A DNA stretch of 64,000 bases, from contig NZ_PYJN01000010.1 in NCBI RefSeq assembly GCF_003025035.1, positions 62,001 to 126,000 of the forward strand, given 5' to 3'. Positions 44,650-55,716 of the stretch are shown in pieces. The translations under genes and the position numbers were made by a program. Within the stretch, counting starts at the first letter, position 1. Every line of letters begins with the position of its first letter. This DNA is from Rhizobium sp. SEMIA4064 (lineage in GTDB: Bacteria > Pseudomonadota > Alphaproteobacteria > Rhizobiales > Rhizobiaceae). Below the pieces are notes generated by a model. The model worked only from the letters and a program-made list of their open reading frames with translations, searched no databases and was not told the origin of the DNA.

Positions 44650-45222
44650 ATGGGCAAGGGGCGTATCGAAGCCTTTTCCGATGGCGTGATCGCCATCATC
44701 ATCACCATCATGGTGCTGGAATTGAAAGCGCCGCATGGCGAGGGGCTGCAGGCGCTCATACCGCTGATCCCGACGCTGCTTTCCTATGTTCTAAGCTTCG
44801 TCTACGTCGGCATCTACTGGAACAATCACCATCATATGTTCCAGGCGGTGAAGCATGTCAGGGGCGGCGTGCTTTGGGCGAACCTGCATCTGCTGTTCTG
44901 GCTGTCACTGATGCCCTTCGCCACCGGCTGGATGGACGATAACGACTTCGCCATGACCCCGGTGATGGTTTATGGCTTCGTCTTGCTGATGTGCGGTTTC
45001 GCCTACTACATCCTCGGACGGATGCTGATCCGGGTGCATGGCACGGATTCCGATTTTGCCCACACACTCGGCCCGGATGGCAAGGCCGCGCTCTCCGTCA
45101 GCCTCTACATCCTCGCGATCATCCTTGCCGCCATCAATCCGTTTATCTCCCTCGGCATCTATTTCATCGTCGCCTGCATATGGCTGGTCCCGGACCGGCG
45201 CTTCGAGCGGATGCTGAAGTAG
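44650..45222 (+). CDS. TMEM175-family (DUF1211) potassium channel-like protein
   Basis: 190 residues with six hydrophobic segments. The N-terminal RIEAFSDGVIAIIITIMVLE is the (R/K)xxxFSD motif of TMEM175 channels, whose first helix lines a potassium pore. IYWNNHHHMFQAVKHV follows the third segment, as in the bacterial members. Bacterial homologues conduct K+ as tetramers; function here is by family only. It stands between unrelated genes with no operon sign. Confidence 0.88.
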   Translation: MGKGRIEAFSDGVIAIIITIMVLELKAPHGEGLQALIPLIPTLLSYVLSFVYVGIYWNNHHHMFQAVKHVRGGVLWANLHLLFWLSLMPFATGWMDDNDFAMTPVMVYGFVLLMCGFAYYILGRMLIRVHGTDSDFAHTLGPDGKAALSVSLYILAIILAAINPFISLGIYFIVACIWLVPDRRFERMLK

Positions 45223-45294
45223 TGGAAGGCGAATTCGCTCAAAAAGCGCCAATGATCGCTACATAATTGCATAAATCACGCTATCTTTTGTCCT

Positions 45295-46305
45295 ATGAGA
45301 CCGGATCAATTGCTGTATCCCGCCCCTGAGGGGCTGTTCTGCCCGATCGGTGGCTTCTATGTCGATCCGGTGCGACCGGTCGAGCGGGCGTTGATAACGC
45401 ATGGACATTCCGACCATGCCCGCGCCGGCCATGGCCGGGTGCTCGCCACCCGCCAGACCCTGGACATCATGCGGATACGCTATGGCGATGATTTTGCCGG
45501 ATCGGAGCAGGCGGTCGGTTTCGGCGAGGAGCTGACCATCAACGACGTTCGGGTGCGGTTTCATCCGGCCGGTCATGTGCTTGGTTCCGCGCAGATCGCG
45601 GTAGAGAAGGATGGGCTGCGCATCGTCGTATCCGGCGATTACAAGCGGCGGCCCGACCCGACCTGCGCTGCCTATGTGCCCGTTCCCTGCGATGTCTTCA
45701 TTACCGAGGCGACCTTCGGATTGCCGGTGTTCCATCATCCCGATCCGCTGGACGAGACGGCGAAGCTCCTGGCTTCGCTCCGGCAATTTCCCGAGCGCAC
45801 CCATCTCATCGGCGCCTACGCGCTGGGCAAGGCGCAGCGCGTCATCCGGCTGCTGCGCGATGCCGGTTACGACAGGCCGATCTATATTCACGGCGCGTTG
45901 GAGACGTTGTGCGATTATTATGCCGGGCAGGGCATCGTCCTCGGCGAATTATTGCCGGCAACGATCGAAAGCCGGGATCAGTCGATCTTCAAGGGCGCTG
46001 TCGTCGTCGGACCGCCATCGGCTTTTTCCGATCGCTGGGCGCGGCGATTCCATGAACCTCTGCCCGCCTTTGCGTCGGGATGGATGATGGTGCGCCAGCG
46101 CGCCAAGCAGCTCGGCGTCGAGCTGCCGCTCGTCATTTCGGATCATTGCGATTGGCCGGAGCTGACGGAGACCATTTCGGAGCTGAAGCCGGGAGAAGTC
46201 TGGGTCACCCATGGACGCGAAGAAGCGCTTGTGCGCTGGTGCGAATTGCAGGGCATTCCGGCCAAGCCGCTGCATCTGATCGGCTATGAGGATGAGGGGG
46301 ACTGA
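45295..46305 (+). CDS. ligase-associated DNA exonuclease (metallo-beta-lactamase/beta-CASP fold)
   Basis: 336 residues, TIGR04122-like. The metallo-beta-lactamase motif THGHSDHARAGHG (HxHxDH) binds two metals. VRFHPAGHVLGSAQIAVE and VSGDYKRRPDPTC are further motifs, and the C-terminal part has VISDHCDWPELTETI, VWVTHGREEALVRWCE of the beta-CASP region. Members are encoded beside ATP-dependent ligases and act in DNA end processing. Its stop shares one base with the start of the ligase gene (TGATG), so both are made together. Confidence 0.9.
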   Translation: MRPDQLLYPAPEGLFCPIGGFYVDPVRPVERALITHGHSDHARAGHGRVLATRQTLDIMRIRYGDDFAGSEQAVGFGEELTINDVRVRFHPAGHVLGSAQIAVEKDGLRIVVSGDYKRRPDPTCAAYVPVPCDVFITEATFGLPVFHHPDPLDETAKLLASLRQFPERTHLIGAYALGKAQRVIRLLRDAGYDRPIYIHGALETLCDYYAGQGIVLGELLPATIESRDQSIFKGAVVVGPPSAFSDRWARRFHEPLPAFASGWMMVRQRAKQLGVELPLVISDHCDWPELTETISELKPGEVWVTHGREEALVRWCELQGIPAKPLHLIGYEDEGD

Positions 46306-47942
46306 TGAAAGCCTTCGCAGATCTCCTCGATCGCCTGGTGCTGACGCCGAGCCGCAACGGCAAGCTGAAGCTGCTCACCGACTATTTCCGCGATACGCCC
46401 GACCCGGATCGCGGCTACGGTCTTGCGGCAATCGCCGGCACGCTCGAGGTGCGCAACGTCAAGCCGGCGATGCTGCGCGAGCTCGTGCTTGAACGCATGG
46501 ACGAGGTGCTGTTTCGCTATTCCTATGATTATGTCGGTGATCTCGCCGAGACCATCTCGCTGGTCTGGGACAAGGAAAGCGACATCGTCCGCCCGGCGGG
46601 CGAGCAGCCGAAGCTCGGCGAGGTGGTGCGTCGGATGAATGCGCTGGGGCGTACCGAGGTGCGCAGCTTCGTTCGCGACCTGCTCGACCGGCTGGATACG
46701 TCAGGCCGGTTTGCTTTTCTGAAGCTCGCCACCGGCGCGCTGCGTATCGGCGTGTCGGCGCGGCTTGCCAAGCAGGCTTTGGCGGAGCTGAGTGATAAGG
46801 ACGTGACCGAGATCGAAACGCTGTGGCATGGGTTGCAGCCGCCCTATGAGAGCCTGTTTCAGTGGCTGGAGGGCAAGGGCGACAAGCCGGTGCTGGCGAC
46901 GCCGGCGATCTTTCATTCCGTCATGCTCGCCAATGCCGTCGAGCCCGGCGATCTCACTGGGCTCGATCCCCTGGATTATGCCGCCGAGTGGAAATGGGAC
47001 GGCATCCGCGTCCAGCTTTCGCGGGCGGGTATGACGAGTAAGCTCTATTCCCGCTCCGGCGACGATATCTCCGGCGCTTTTCCGGACATCGTCGATGCCA
47101 TCAGCTTCGAAGGCGTCGTCGACGGCGAATTGCTGATCGGTGGCACGGCGCGCTCCAACAGCCCGACACGCACCTTCTCCGATCTGCAGCAGCGGTTGAA
47201 CCGCAAGACGGTGACTGCGAAGATGCTGGAGGAATACCCGGCCTTTATCCGTGCCTATGATCTGCTGTTCGACGGCGAAGAGGATGTGCGTGCCCGCGGA
47301 TTTCTTGATCGGCGCGAACGGCTGACGGAAATTATCGAAGCCGCACCCCACGATCGTTTCGACCTCTCGCCGCTGGTCGATTTTACCTCCTGGGAAGAGT
47401 TGGACCGCTTGCGGTCGGCGCCGCCGGATCCCGTGATCGAAGGCGTCATGATCAAGCGCCGCGACAGCGCCTACCTCGCTGGCCGCGCCAAGGGGCCGTG
47501 GTTCAAATGGAAGCGGAACCCATACAATGTCGATGCCGTGCTGATGTATGCCCAGCGCGGCCATGGCAAACGTTCCAGCTACTATTCCGATTTCACCTTC
47601 GGCGTCTGGTCGATGACACCGGAGGGTGAACAACTGGTGCCGGTCGGCAAGGCCTATTTCGGCTTCACGGATGCCGAGCTGGAGGTGCTCGACAAGTTCG
47701 TGCGCAACAATACGATCGATCGTTTTGGCCCAGTAAGAGCGGTGCGCGCCGATCGCGATTTCGGCTTCGTCCTCGAGGTCGCTTTCGAAGGGATCAATCG
47801 CTCGACGCGGCACAAGTCCGGTGTCGCCATGCGTTTTCCGCGAATTGCGCGTCTCAGGCCCGACAAGCCGCCCTACGAGGCGGATCGGCTGGAAAATTTG
47901 GTGGCGCTGATTGACGCCAAGGCCCCTGCCGTTGATGAATAG
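46305..47942 (+). CDS. ATP-dependent DNA ligase (PP_1105-type, exonuclease-associated)
   Basis: 545 residues. An N-terminal DNA-binding domain (about 1-200) has RIGVSARLAKQALAE. The nucleotidyltransferase core contains AAEWKWDGIRVQ, where Lys230 is the adenylated residue (KxDG motif). DGELLIG, EGVMIKRRDSAYLAGR and WFKWKRNP correspond to ligase motifs III, IV and V; an OB-fold C-terminus follows. This group usually sits with an exonuclease, a DEXH helicase (Lhr-like) and the phosphoesterase PdeM. Only the exonuclease is present here. It probably serves DNA repair rather than replication. Confidence 0.93.
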   Translation: MKAFADLLDRLVLTPSRNGKLKLLTDYFRDTPDPDRGYGLAAIAGTLEVRNVKPAMLRELVLERMDEVLFRYSYDYVGDLAETISLVWDKESDIVRPAGEQPKLGEVVRRMNALGRTEVRSFVRDLLDRLDTSGRFAFLKLATGALRIGVSARLAKQALAELSDKDVTEIETLWHGLQPPYESLFQWLEGKGDKPVLATPAIFHSVMLANAVEPGDLTGLDPLDYAAEWKWDGIRVQLSRAGMTSKLYSRSGDDISGAFPDIVDAISFEGVVDGELLIGGTARSNSPTRTFSDLQQRLNRKTVTAKMLEEYPAFIRAYDLLFDGEEDVRARGFLDRRERLTEIIEAAPHDRFDLSPLVDFTSWEELDRLRSAPPDPVIEGVMIKRRDSAYLAGRAKGPWFKWKRNPYNVDAVLMYAQRGHGKRSSYYSDFTFGVWSMTPEGEQLVPVGKAYFGFTDAELEVLDKFVRNNTIDRFGPVRAVRADRDFGFVLEVAFEGINRSTRHKSGVAMRFPRIARLRPDKPPYEADRLENLVALIDAKAPAVDE

Positions 47943-48032
47943 ATCTTGGTTGATTCCTCACCACAATGTGAGTTGGCCTCGTCTTTCAACCCGTGCAGAT
48001 TTCGATTCGCCGGGCATATTTGGACAGATCAT

Positions 48033-49025
48033 ATGACAACGTCTGAAGACAACGCATTTCGCCCCAGTCGCCGTACCATTCTTGCCGGTCTTGCCGTAAC
48101 ACTTTTTGCTCCCAACATCGCAAAGGCTGCCGAAACCGCGGCTCCTGTCGCCAAGTCGGTTGATGCCAAGGTTATAGATCCCCAAACTAGCAAGCCGGCC
48201 GTCGCAGTGGCCGAGCCTCCGCTTCTGGTTGGCGATTATGCCAAGGAGCGCCACAAGTTCCGCACCGAGCTTCTGAACAAAGGTCCGGCGCCCGACAAAT
48301 ATGAGCCGTTGGTCGCGCCATCAGACGCCGATCAGATTTTCTATCGCAGCGGTCTCGGCGGCGAGCTGGAACTCGTTGCCTGGGTATCGCGCTATGAGCG
48401 CACGCCGAAGCCGAGGCCCGCCGTGCTCTTCCTCCATGGTGGCAACGCCATCGGTCAGGGCCATTGGCTGCTGATGAAGCCTTATGTCGATGCCGGCTAC
48501 GTCGTCATGATCCCGTCGATGCGCGGCGAAAACGGCCAAAAGGGCAATTTCTCGGGTTTCTATGACGAGGTTTCCGACGTTCTCGCCGCATCCGACCGTC
48601 TGCGCCACCTGCCGGGCGTTGATCCGCATCGCCTCTTCCTCGCGGGGCACAGCGTCGGCGGTACGCTGGCGATGCTGGCGGCAATGTCGGCCAAACGCTT
48701 CCGCGCGGCCACTCCCATGTCAGGCAATCCGGATGCCTTCGCCTTCTTCCATCGTTATCCGGAGGATATCCGCTTCAACGCGAAAAATCCGCGCGAATTC
48801 CAGATGCGCTCGCCGATCTGCTATGCCCACAGCTTCAAATGCCCTTTGAAGGTCATGCAAGCCAGCGAAGAGGGCACTTTGCAGGCCCGGGCGACGCTGC
48901 TTTCTAAGCGCGCTCTTGCTGGCGGTGTCAAAATGGAAGTGGCGACGGTTCAGGGCAATCACAACTCGTCGCTACCGGGTGAAATCGAACAGAGCATCCA
49001 GTTTTTCAAGAGTGTGGCGGCCTAA
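48033..49025 (+). CDS. alpha/beta hydrolase, predicted exported
   Basis: 330 residues. The N-terminal SRRTILAGLAVTLFAPNIAKA is a Tat-like signal with twin arginines (residues 12-13), so the enzyme is likely periplasmic. The catalytic part has the oxyanion segment AVLFLHGGNAIGQGHW, the nucleophile elbow LAGHSVGGTLAM and a late His in VQGNHNSSLP. It looks like the dipeptidyl-peptidase/esterase (DLH) group; the substrate is unknown. I start at ATG 48033; 29 upstream codons in frame are unlikely because the signal begins here. Confidence 0.8.
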   Translation: MTTSEDNAFRPSRRTILAGLAVTLFAPNIAKAAETAAPVAKSVDAKVIDPQTSKPAVAVAEPPLLVGDYAKERHKFRTELLNKGPAPDKYEPLVAPSDADQIFYRSGLGGELELVAWVSRYERTPKPRPAVLFLHGGNAIGQGHWLLMKPYVDAGYVVMIPSMRGENGQKGNFSGFYDEVSDVLAASDRLRHLPGVDPHRLFLAGHSVGGTLAMLAAMSAKRFRAATPMSGNPDAFAFFHRYPEDIRFNAKNPREFQMRSPICYAHSFKCPLKVMQASEEGTLQARATLLSKRALAGGVKMEVATVQGNHNSSLPGEIEQSIQFFKSVAA

Positions 49026-49029
49026 ACGA

Positions 49030-51162
<2,133 letters not shown>

Positions 51163-51202
51163 GGGGCCGATACCTCCGCATATGCCGCGCTTGCGCCACC
51201 CG

Positions 51203-51380
51203 CCTCTGTCACTGTCGTGACATCTCCCCCACAAGGGGGGAGATCGGTAGCGCGTGGCGCCCTCTTACCCGAAACAAACATCGAATCTGTTGAAATAAAG
51301 TTTTGTTGTGCCGTCGAACGGCGCGTCAAACTCCAAACGATCTCCCCCCTTGTGGGGGAGATGTCACGAAGTGACAGAGG
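51203..51380. repeat. 178-bp inverted-repeat element between the mutase genes
   Basis: The left arm (51203-51246) and right arm (51338-51380) are inverted copies about 43-44 bases long, differing by one extra base. They share the blocks CCTCTGTCAC, TGACATCTCCCCC and AAGGGGGGAGATCG. About 90 bases separate them and hold no gene. From general familiarity, sequences with CTCCCCC...GGGGGAGATGTC recur in Rhizobium and Sinorhizobium intergenic DNA (RIME-like or MITE-like elements). The RNA would fold into a very stable cruciform-like hairpin within the transcript from the small to the large subunit gene. Confidence 0.8.
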
Positions 51381-51415
51381 GGTGTGTGCACTTCCCGCAA
51401 ATTCCACAGCCGCCA

Positions 51416-52768
51416 TCATGCCGCCACCTCATCCAGTCGCACTGGTGCCAACCCCATGCACTCCGCCACGGGCCCTAATTCTCCCAGGATAACTACCGAC
51501 CGCTCTGCCTTCGCAGCAAACAATGTCGTCCCCACAATCGGCTTCGCCGCACGGTTCGTTTTCGCCTCGGCCACCATCGCCGCCAAGCGGCCACTGGCGA
51601 TAATCTCCGCAAGCCCGCCATTCCGCTCGATGCCCACGAAAATCTCCCAGGCCTTTTCCGCCAAAGTCTCGGTCAGCGCCTCGATCCCGCCGGCCCCGGC
51701 GGCCGGGTCGACGACGTGGTCGAGATGGCTTTCGGCAATCAGGACGGTCTGCGTATTGCGCGCCAGACGCCGCGCCAGCGGATCGGGAATGCCATGGGTC
51801 AAGCTATGCGGCAGCACGGAAATCTCGTCGGCGCCCCCGGTGCCGGCAGAGAAGACGGCTATCGTGTTGCGCAAGATGTTGGTTTCCGGGTCGAGCCGGG
51901 TAAGCATGCGGTAGCTCGTTTCCATGTAGAGATGGGCCGTCGGCGGGTGGGAAATGCCGCAGACCTCCGCGATGCGGGCAAAGATCATGCGTGCGGCGCG
52001 CGCTTTCGCCATGGTGACGAATTGGTTCTGATCGGCAGACAGACAGAGACTCGCCGCGTTCAGGGTCGCCTCCGGTGCGATGCTCGCCTGATCCAATAGT
52101 TTCAGATGGCCGACGAGCGCCGCCGCCATGACGGCCAGTTCCTGGGCCTCCGTTCCGCCGGCATTGTGCACGGCACGACCGTCGGCATTGACGAGGGTTC
52201 CAGCAAAACCGGTATCGCGCAGGCGCCGGAAGCTCTCCGTCATCTCCTGTGCCATGCCTTTGGAGGCGAAAACGTCGAGGCCGAAATGCATGGTCGGGAG
52301 ATGCTGGCTTGTCGCGAATGCCGACGCCAGTGCTGCGGCAAAAGCCGGCGAGAGGCCGTCAAGGCGCAGCGAGACGGCGTTGCCTGAAACCGAAGCCGCC
52401 AATCTTGCTGCAAACGCCTCGATGTCTGCGTCGATGCCGACACCAAAGGCCGAAGGGCTGGCTTTTGAGATCAGGTTGACGCCGCTAGCCCCGTTGGCGA
52501 TATCCTCGTCGAGTTGGGTGAAAGCGCGCTCGATATCCGGATCATCCATACGCTGGCTGACCATCCAAGGACGGTCGATATGGCGGCGGGCCAATGGTGT
52601 GGTATCGGAGCGACGGGCATAGAGCGGCTCGATCGCGATGCCGTCATCCGTTCGCGATACCAGCGCCTCCTGGAAGTCTGCGCCCTTCAGCGCCCGGTCC
52701 ACCAGCTTGAGCCATGCCGCACGACTTGCCGGAGCAAAAACGTTCGGGTCGAGACTGTCGATATTCAT
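51416..52768 (-). CDS. mutA: methylmalonyl-CoA mutase small subunit
   Basis: 450 residues, homologous to the catalytic half of the large subunit but without the B12-binding domain. It starts MNIDSLDPNVFAPASRAAWL. GIAIEPLYARRSDTTPLARR corresponds to the substrate-channel start. FVTMAKARAARMIFARIAEV and HLYMETSYRMLTRLDPETNI correspond to the barrel core. It pairs with the large subunit downstream on the same strand to make a heterodimer. GGAGGATAGC precedes ATG 52768. The protein ends at LDEVAA with no cobalamin motif. Confidence 0.9.
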   Translation of the reverse strand: MNIDSLDPNVFAPASRAAWLKLVDRALKGADFQEALVSRTDDGIAIEPLYARRSDTTPLARRHIDRPWMVSQRMDDPDIERAFTQLDEDIANGASGVNLISKASPSAFGVGIDADIEAFAARLAASVSGNAVSLRLDGLSPAFAAALASAFATSQHLPTMHFGLDVFASKGMAQEMTESFRRLRDTGFAGTLVNADGRAVHNAGGTEAQELAVMAAALVGHLKLLDQASIAPEATLNAASLCLSADQNQFVTMAKARAARMIFARIAEVCGISHPPTAHLYMETSYRMLTRLDPETNILRNTIAVFSAGTGGADEISVLPHSLTHGIPDPLARRLARNTQTVLIAESHLDHVVDPAAGAGGIEALTETLAEKAWEIFVGIERNGGLAEIIASGRLAAMVAEAKTNRAAKPIVGTTLFAAKAERSVVILGELGPVAECMGLAPVRLDEVAA

Positions 52769-52920
52769 GCTATCCTCCGTCCCCATGGTCTAACCCAAGC
52801 CAGGGCAAGGTAAAACAGAAGTTTGGCCAGATGCCGCAATATCTTCGCCTTCGACGCCAGGTTCGCGCCAGCCGCGCCGGTCATCATGTGGTTGACCGAT
52901 CCGTATTCAACTGGTTCCCG

Positions 52921-53727
52921 ATGATGGCCGATCTCTTGCCCGCTTCCCGTCGCCTGCTCGCTGTCGCCGCTCTTGCTGCGCTCTCCGGCTGCAGCATTAT
53001 TCCCGATACCGGGGCGACCGATCCCGATCGATTTGCTCAGGAAACCGCGCCCATCTTCTATCAGCCTGAAGGCATCGATCCGCAGAAGGTGGGGCGCCTT
53101 CCGGTACAGCCAGTGCCGCAGGCGCGCGACCTTTTCCGCTCGCAATTCAATCAGACCTATGGCCTGCCGACGTCCAATCCGGTGCATCAGGCCATGTACG
53201 CGCAGAAGAGTGAAGACGATTTCACCCTGCCGGCGATCCCCTACAAGCGGATAGACCCGCGTTTTCTGCGTCAGGAAGTGGACTACCGGACCAATGAAAG
53301 ACCCGGCACGATCGTCATCGACACGAGGGGGCACTATCTCTATTTCGTCGAGCCGGGCGGCAGGGCGATGCGTTATGGCGTTGGCCTTGGCGCGGCCGGT
53401 TATGCCTGGCATGGCAGAGGCGTCATCCAGTGGAAACAGAAATGGCCGCGCTGGACGCCGCCAAGCGAAATGGTGGCCCGCGAACCGGAGATCAAGCCGG
53501 TTTCGGCCCAACGCGGCGGTATGAATCCCGGGCCGACCAATCCCCTCGGCGCCCGCGCGCTCTATATCTTCCAGAATGGCAGGGATACGCTCTATCGCAT
53601 TCACGGCACGCCGGATTGGCAGTCGATCGGCAAGCAGGCGTCATCCGGTTGCGTACGCATGCTGAACCAGGATGTGATCGATCTCTTCAATCGTGTGTCG
53701 GCAAAGGCGGAAGTTGTCGTTCAGTAG
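52921..53727 (+). CDS. L,D-transpeptidase (YkuD family), Sec lipoprotein type
   Basis: 268 residues. A basic N-terminus and hydrophobic stretch lead to the lipobox LSGC with Cys24, so it is probably a lipoprotein. The YkuD domain has GTIVIDTRGHYLYFVEPGG, RIHGTPDWQSIGKQASSGCV and catalytic Cys244. Such enzymes cross-link peptidoglycan (3-3 bonds) or tether outer-membrane proteins. ATG 52921 (or 52924) is chosen; upstream in-frame codons extend into the region before mutA. Its paralogue lies 153 bases downstream. Confidence 0.9.
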   Translation: MMADLLPASRRLLAVAALAALSGCSIIPDTGATDPDRFAQETAPIFYQPEGIDPQKVGRLPVQPVPQARDLFRSQFNQTYGLPTSNPVHQAMYAQKSEDDFTLPAIPYKRIDPRFLRQEVDYRTNERPGTIVIDTRGHYLYFVEPGGRAMRYGVGLGAAGYAWHGRGVIQWKQKWPRWTPPSEMVAREPEIKPVSAQRGGMNPGPTNPLGARALYIFQNGRDTLYRIHGTPDWQSIGKQASSGCVRMLNQDVIDLFNRVSAKAEVVVQ

Positions 53728-53880
53728 TGACAGATTGCAACAAATTTTCGTGATGTTGCATAAGTGCGATAGCCGGGCTGCACTGCGCTCTTTAGTTTTA
53801 TTCCTGTCTCTGCGAATCTAGCCGGGAACCGAATCGGGTTGGTTCGGGTTTCCGCTTCCAACAGGAATGATGCTGTCGAC

Positions 53881-54618
53881 ATGAGCCTGCCTTCTTCTCT
53901 TTCCCGACGAAATTTCCTCGCCCTTGCGGGCATCGGCGCCGTTTCGACGCTCGCCGGCTGCGCTTCCACGGTCGAAAGCAACCCGATCGTCAGCCCGGTG
54001 CAGTACAGCGGTTCGACCTATCGCCCCGTCGGCAGTTGGCTTTCCAGCTATAATGGCGAGCAGCCGGACCCGGCCGTAATCTATGCGGCTATGGATGACG
54101 GCGGCTTCCATCTTCCGGCGATACCCTATCAGCAGATCGATCCGAAATATTATCGTCAGCGCGTTGTCGATCCGACCGGCGAGCCGCCGGGTACTGTCGT
54201 CGTCAACACGCGCGAGCGCTTCCTTTATGTTACCGAGCCGGGCGGCACGGCTATGCGCTATGGTATCGGCGTCGGCCGCGAAGGTTTTGCCTGGCAGGGC
54301 CGCGGTGTCATCCAGTGGCGCAAGAAGTGGCCGCGCTGGAACCCGCCGGACGAAATGGTCGCCCGCCAGCCGGAACTCGTTAAATATTCCATCGCCAACG
54401 GCGGCATGGAACCTGGCCTGAAGAATCCGCTCGGGGCGCGCGCGCTTTATATTTTCGAGGACAAGCAGGATTCGCTCTACCGTCTGCACGGCAATCCCGA
54501 TTGGCGCTCCATCGGCAAGGCGGTGTCCTCGGGCTGTGTCCGCCTGCTCAATCAGGACGTCATCGATCTCTATGACCGTGTGCCGGAACGCGCGCCGATC
54601 CTGGTCACGCAGGCCTAA
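53881..54618 (+). CDS. L,D-transpeptidase (YkuD family), Tat lipoprotein type
   Basis: 245 residues, a paralogue of the preceding gene. SLSRRNFLALAGIGAVSTLA has the twin arginines of a Tat signal, and LAGC gives a lipobox with Cys27. The catalytic core is similar: TVVVNTRERFLYVTEPGG, RLHGNPDWRSIGKAVSSGCV with Cys219. WHGRGVIQW and WQGRGVIQW occur in both proteins at the same place, so the pair arose by duplication. The two genes probably act in the same envelope process by different export routes. Confidence 0.9.
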   Translation: MSLPSSLSRRNFLALAGIGAVSTLAGCASTVESNPIVSPVQYSGSTYRPVGSWLSSYNGEQPDPAVIYAAMDDGGFHLPAIPYQQIDPKYYRQRVVDPTGEPPGTVVVNTRERFLYVTEPGGTAMRYGIGVGREGFAWQGRGVIQWRKKWPRWNPPDEMVARQPELVKYSIANGGMEPGLKNPLGARALYIFEDKQDSLYRLHGNPDWRSIGKAVSSGCVRLLNQDVIDLYDRVPERAPILVTQA

Positions 54619-54655
54619 GTTTTGGACATGTTGTTGACGAGTGGAATTTAACGGC

Positions 54656-55117
54656 TCATTCGGCCGTTAAATTCGCTCTCAACCGCTGCAGTCGGTCGCG
54701 CAGACTGGCCATTTCATCCATGTCGCAGCCGACGGCTTCGCCGATGGCGGCCATGATCGTAGCGACCTGGCATTTCATGCCGGTGCCCTTTTCCGTCAAT
54801 GAAACGATGACCTGCCGTTCGTCCTTTGGGTCGCGCACGCGGCCGATCAGGCCGGCTTGCTCGAGGCGTTTCAACAGCGGTGACAGCGTGCCCGAATCGA
54901 GGTCAAGCTGCTCGCCGATGGTCTTGACCGGTAAGCAGCCCTTTTCCCAGAGCACCAGCATCACCAGATATTGCGGATAGGTCAGGCCGACACGATCGAG
55001 GATCGGTTTGTAGGCGCGGTTGAAGGCATGGGCAGTTGCGTAGACGGCAAAACAAAGCTGCCGTTCCAGCCGCTTTTCCTCATCCGGGATTGCCCGCTCC
55101 TGCACCTCGTCCGTCAT
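54656..55117 (-). CDS. ohrR: organic peroxide-sensing MarR regulator, OhrR
   Basis: 153 residues. MarR-family winged helix: YLVMLVLWEKGCLPVKTIGE, then LDSGTLSPLLKRLEQAGLI and RDPKDERQVIVSL as the wing. LERQLCFAVYATAHAFNRAYK places Cys22 where OhrR proteins have the reactive cysteine sensing organic hydroperoxides. Cys131 may serve as the resolving cysteine of the 2-Cys type. It is divergent from ohr, which it normally represses until oxidised. Confidence 0.95.
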   Translation of the reverse strand: MTDEVQERAIPDEEKRLERQLCFAVYATAHAFNRAYKPILDRVGLTYPQYLVMLVLWEKGCLPVKTIGEQLDLDSGTLSPLLKRLEQAGLIGRVRDPKDERQVIVSLTEKGTGMKCQVATIMAAIGEAVGCDMDEMASLRDRLQRLRANLTAE

Positions 55118-55185
55118 CGCTGCTCCCGCCAGTTTCTTGTTGATCTCATTGTCACAGGTTCATTTTTCAAAATCAAATTACAAAA

Positions 55186-55217
55186 ATATATTGCGCACGA
55201 TTAAATCGCGTTATATA
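55186..55217. promoter_or_regulatory. candidate OhrR-binding palindrome between ohrR and ohr
   Basis: An AT-rich imperfect palindrome, ATATATTGCGCACGA...TCGCGTTATATA around the centre TTAA, lies in the 133-base gap between the divergent genes and about 35 bases before the ohr start. The position and TTGCG/CGCGTT symmetry fit an alphaproteobacterial OhrR site, but the arms match only with a gap. Confidence 0.4.
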
Positions 55218-55250
55218 CAGTCTTCATCCAACTCGCAAAGGAGATCTGAC

Positions 55251-55673
55251 ATGCCTATCCTCTACACCACCAAGGCTTCTGCCACCGGCGGCCGTGCGGG
55301 CCACGCCGTTTCTGAAAACGGCGTTCTTGACGTTACCCTGACCGTGCCGAAGGAGCTCGGCGGTGACGGCGCTACCGGCACCAATCCTGAGCAGCTCTTC
55401 GCTGCGGGCTATTCCGCCTGCTTTCTGGGCGCCCTGAAATTTGTTGCGGGTCAGCAGAAGGTCAAGATTCCGGAAGACGCCAAGGTGACGGCAACGGTCG
55501 GCATCGGGCCGCGTGCGGATGGCACCGGCTTCGGCATCGAAGTCTCGCTGTCGGTTCATATTCCCGGCATGGACAAGGCCGAAGCTGAAAAGCTCGCCGC
55601 TGCCGCTCACATCGTCTGCCCCTATAGCCATGCCATGCGCACCTCCACGGAAGTGCCGGTCACGGTTGCCTGA
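55251..55673 (+). CDS. ohr: organic hydroperoxide resistance protein, Ohr
   Basis: 140 residues. Thiol peroxidase of the Ohr/OsmC family that reduces organic hydroperoxides with lipoyl or thiol partners. The catalytic Cys57 lies in GYSACFLGALK and Cys123 in AAHIVCPYSHAMR. DVTLTVPKELGGDGATGTNP is the family N-terminal motif. CAAAGGAGATCTGAC precedes ATG 55251. The divergent ohrR confirms the pair, and a T-run terminator follows. Confidence 0.97.
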   Translation: MPILYTTKASATGGRAGHAVSENGVLDVTLTVPKELGGDGATGTNPEQLFAAGYSACFLGALKFVAGQQKVKIPEDAKVTATVGIGPRADGTGFGIEVSLSVHIPGMDKAEAEKLAAAAHIVCPYSHAMRTSTEVPVTVA

Positions 55674-55716
55674 GAATAGGCTTTTCCATCTTCCGAACTG
55701 ACGGAACGGATGCGAC

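Noticed and set aside
46701..47813. 370-codon minus-strand frame across the DNA ligase
   Set aside because: Antisense shadow of the ligase, which carries the KxDG motif.
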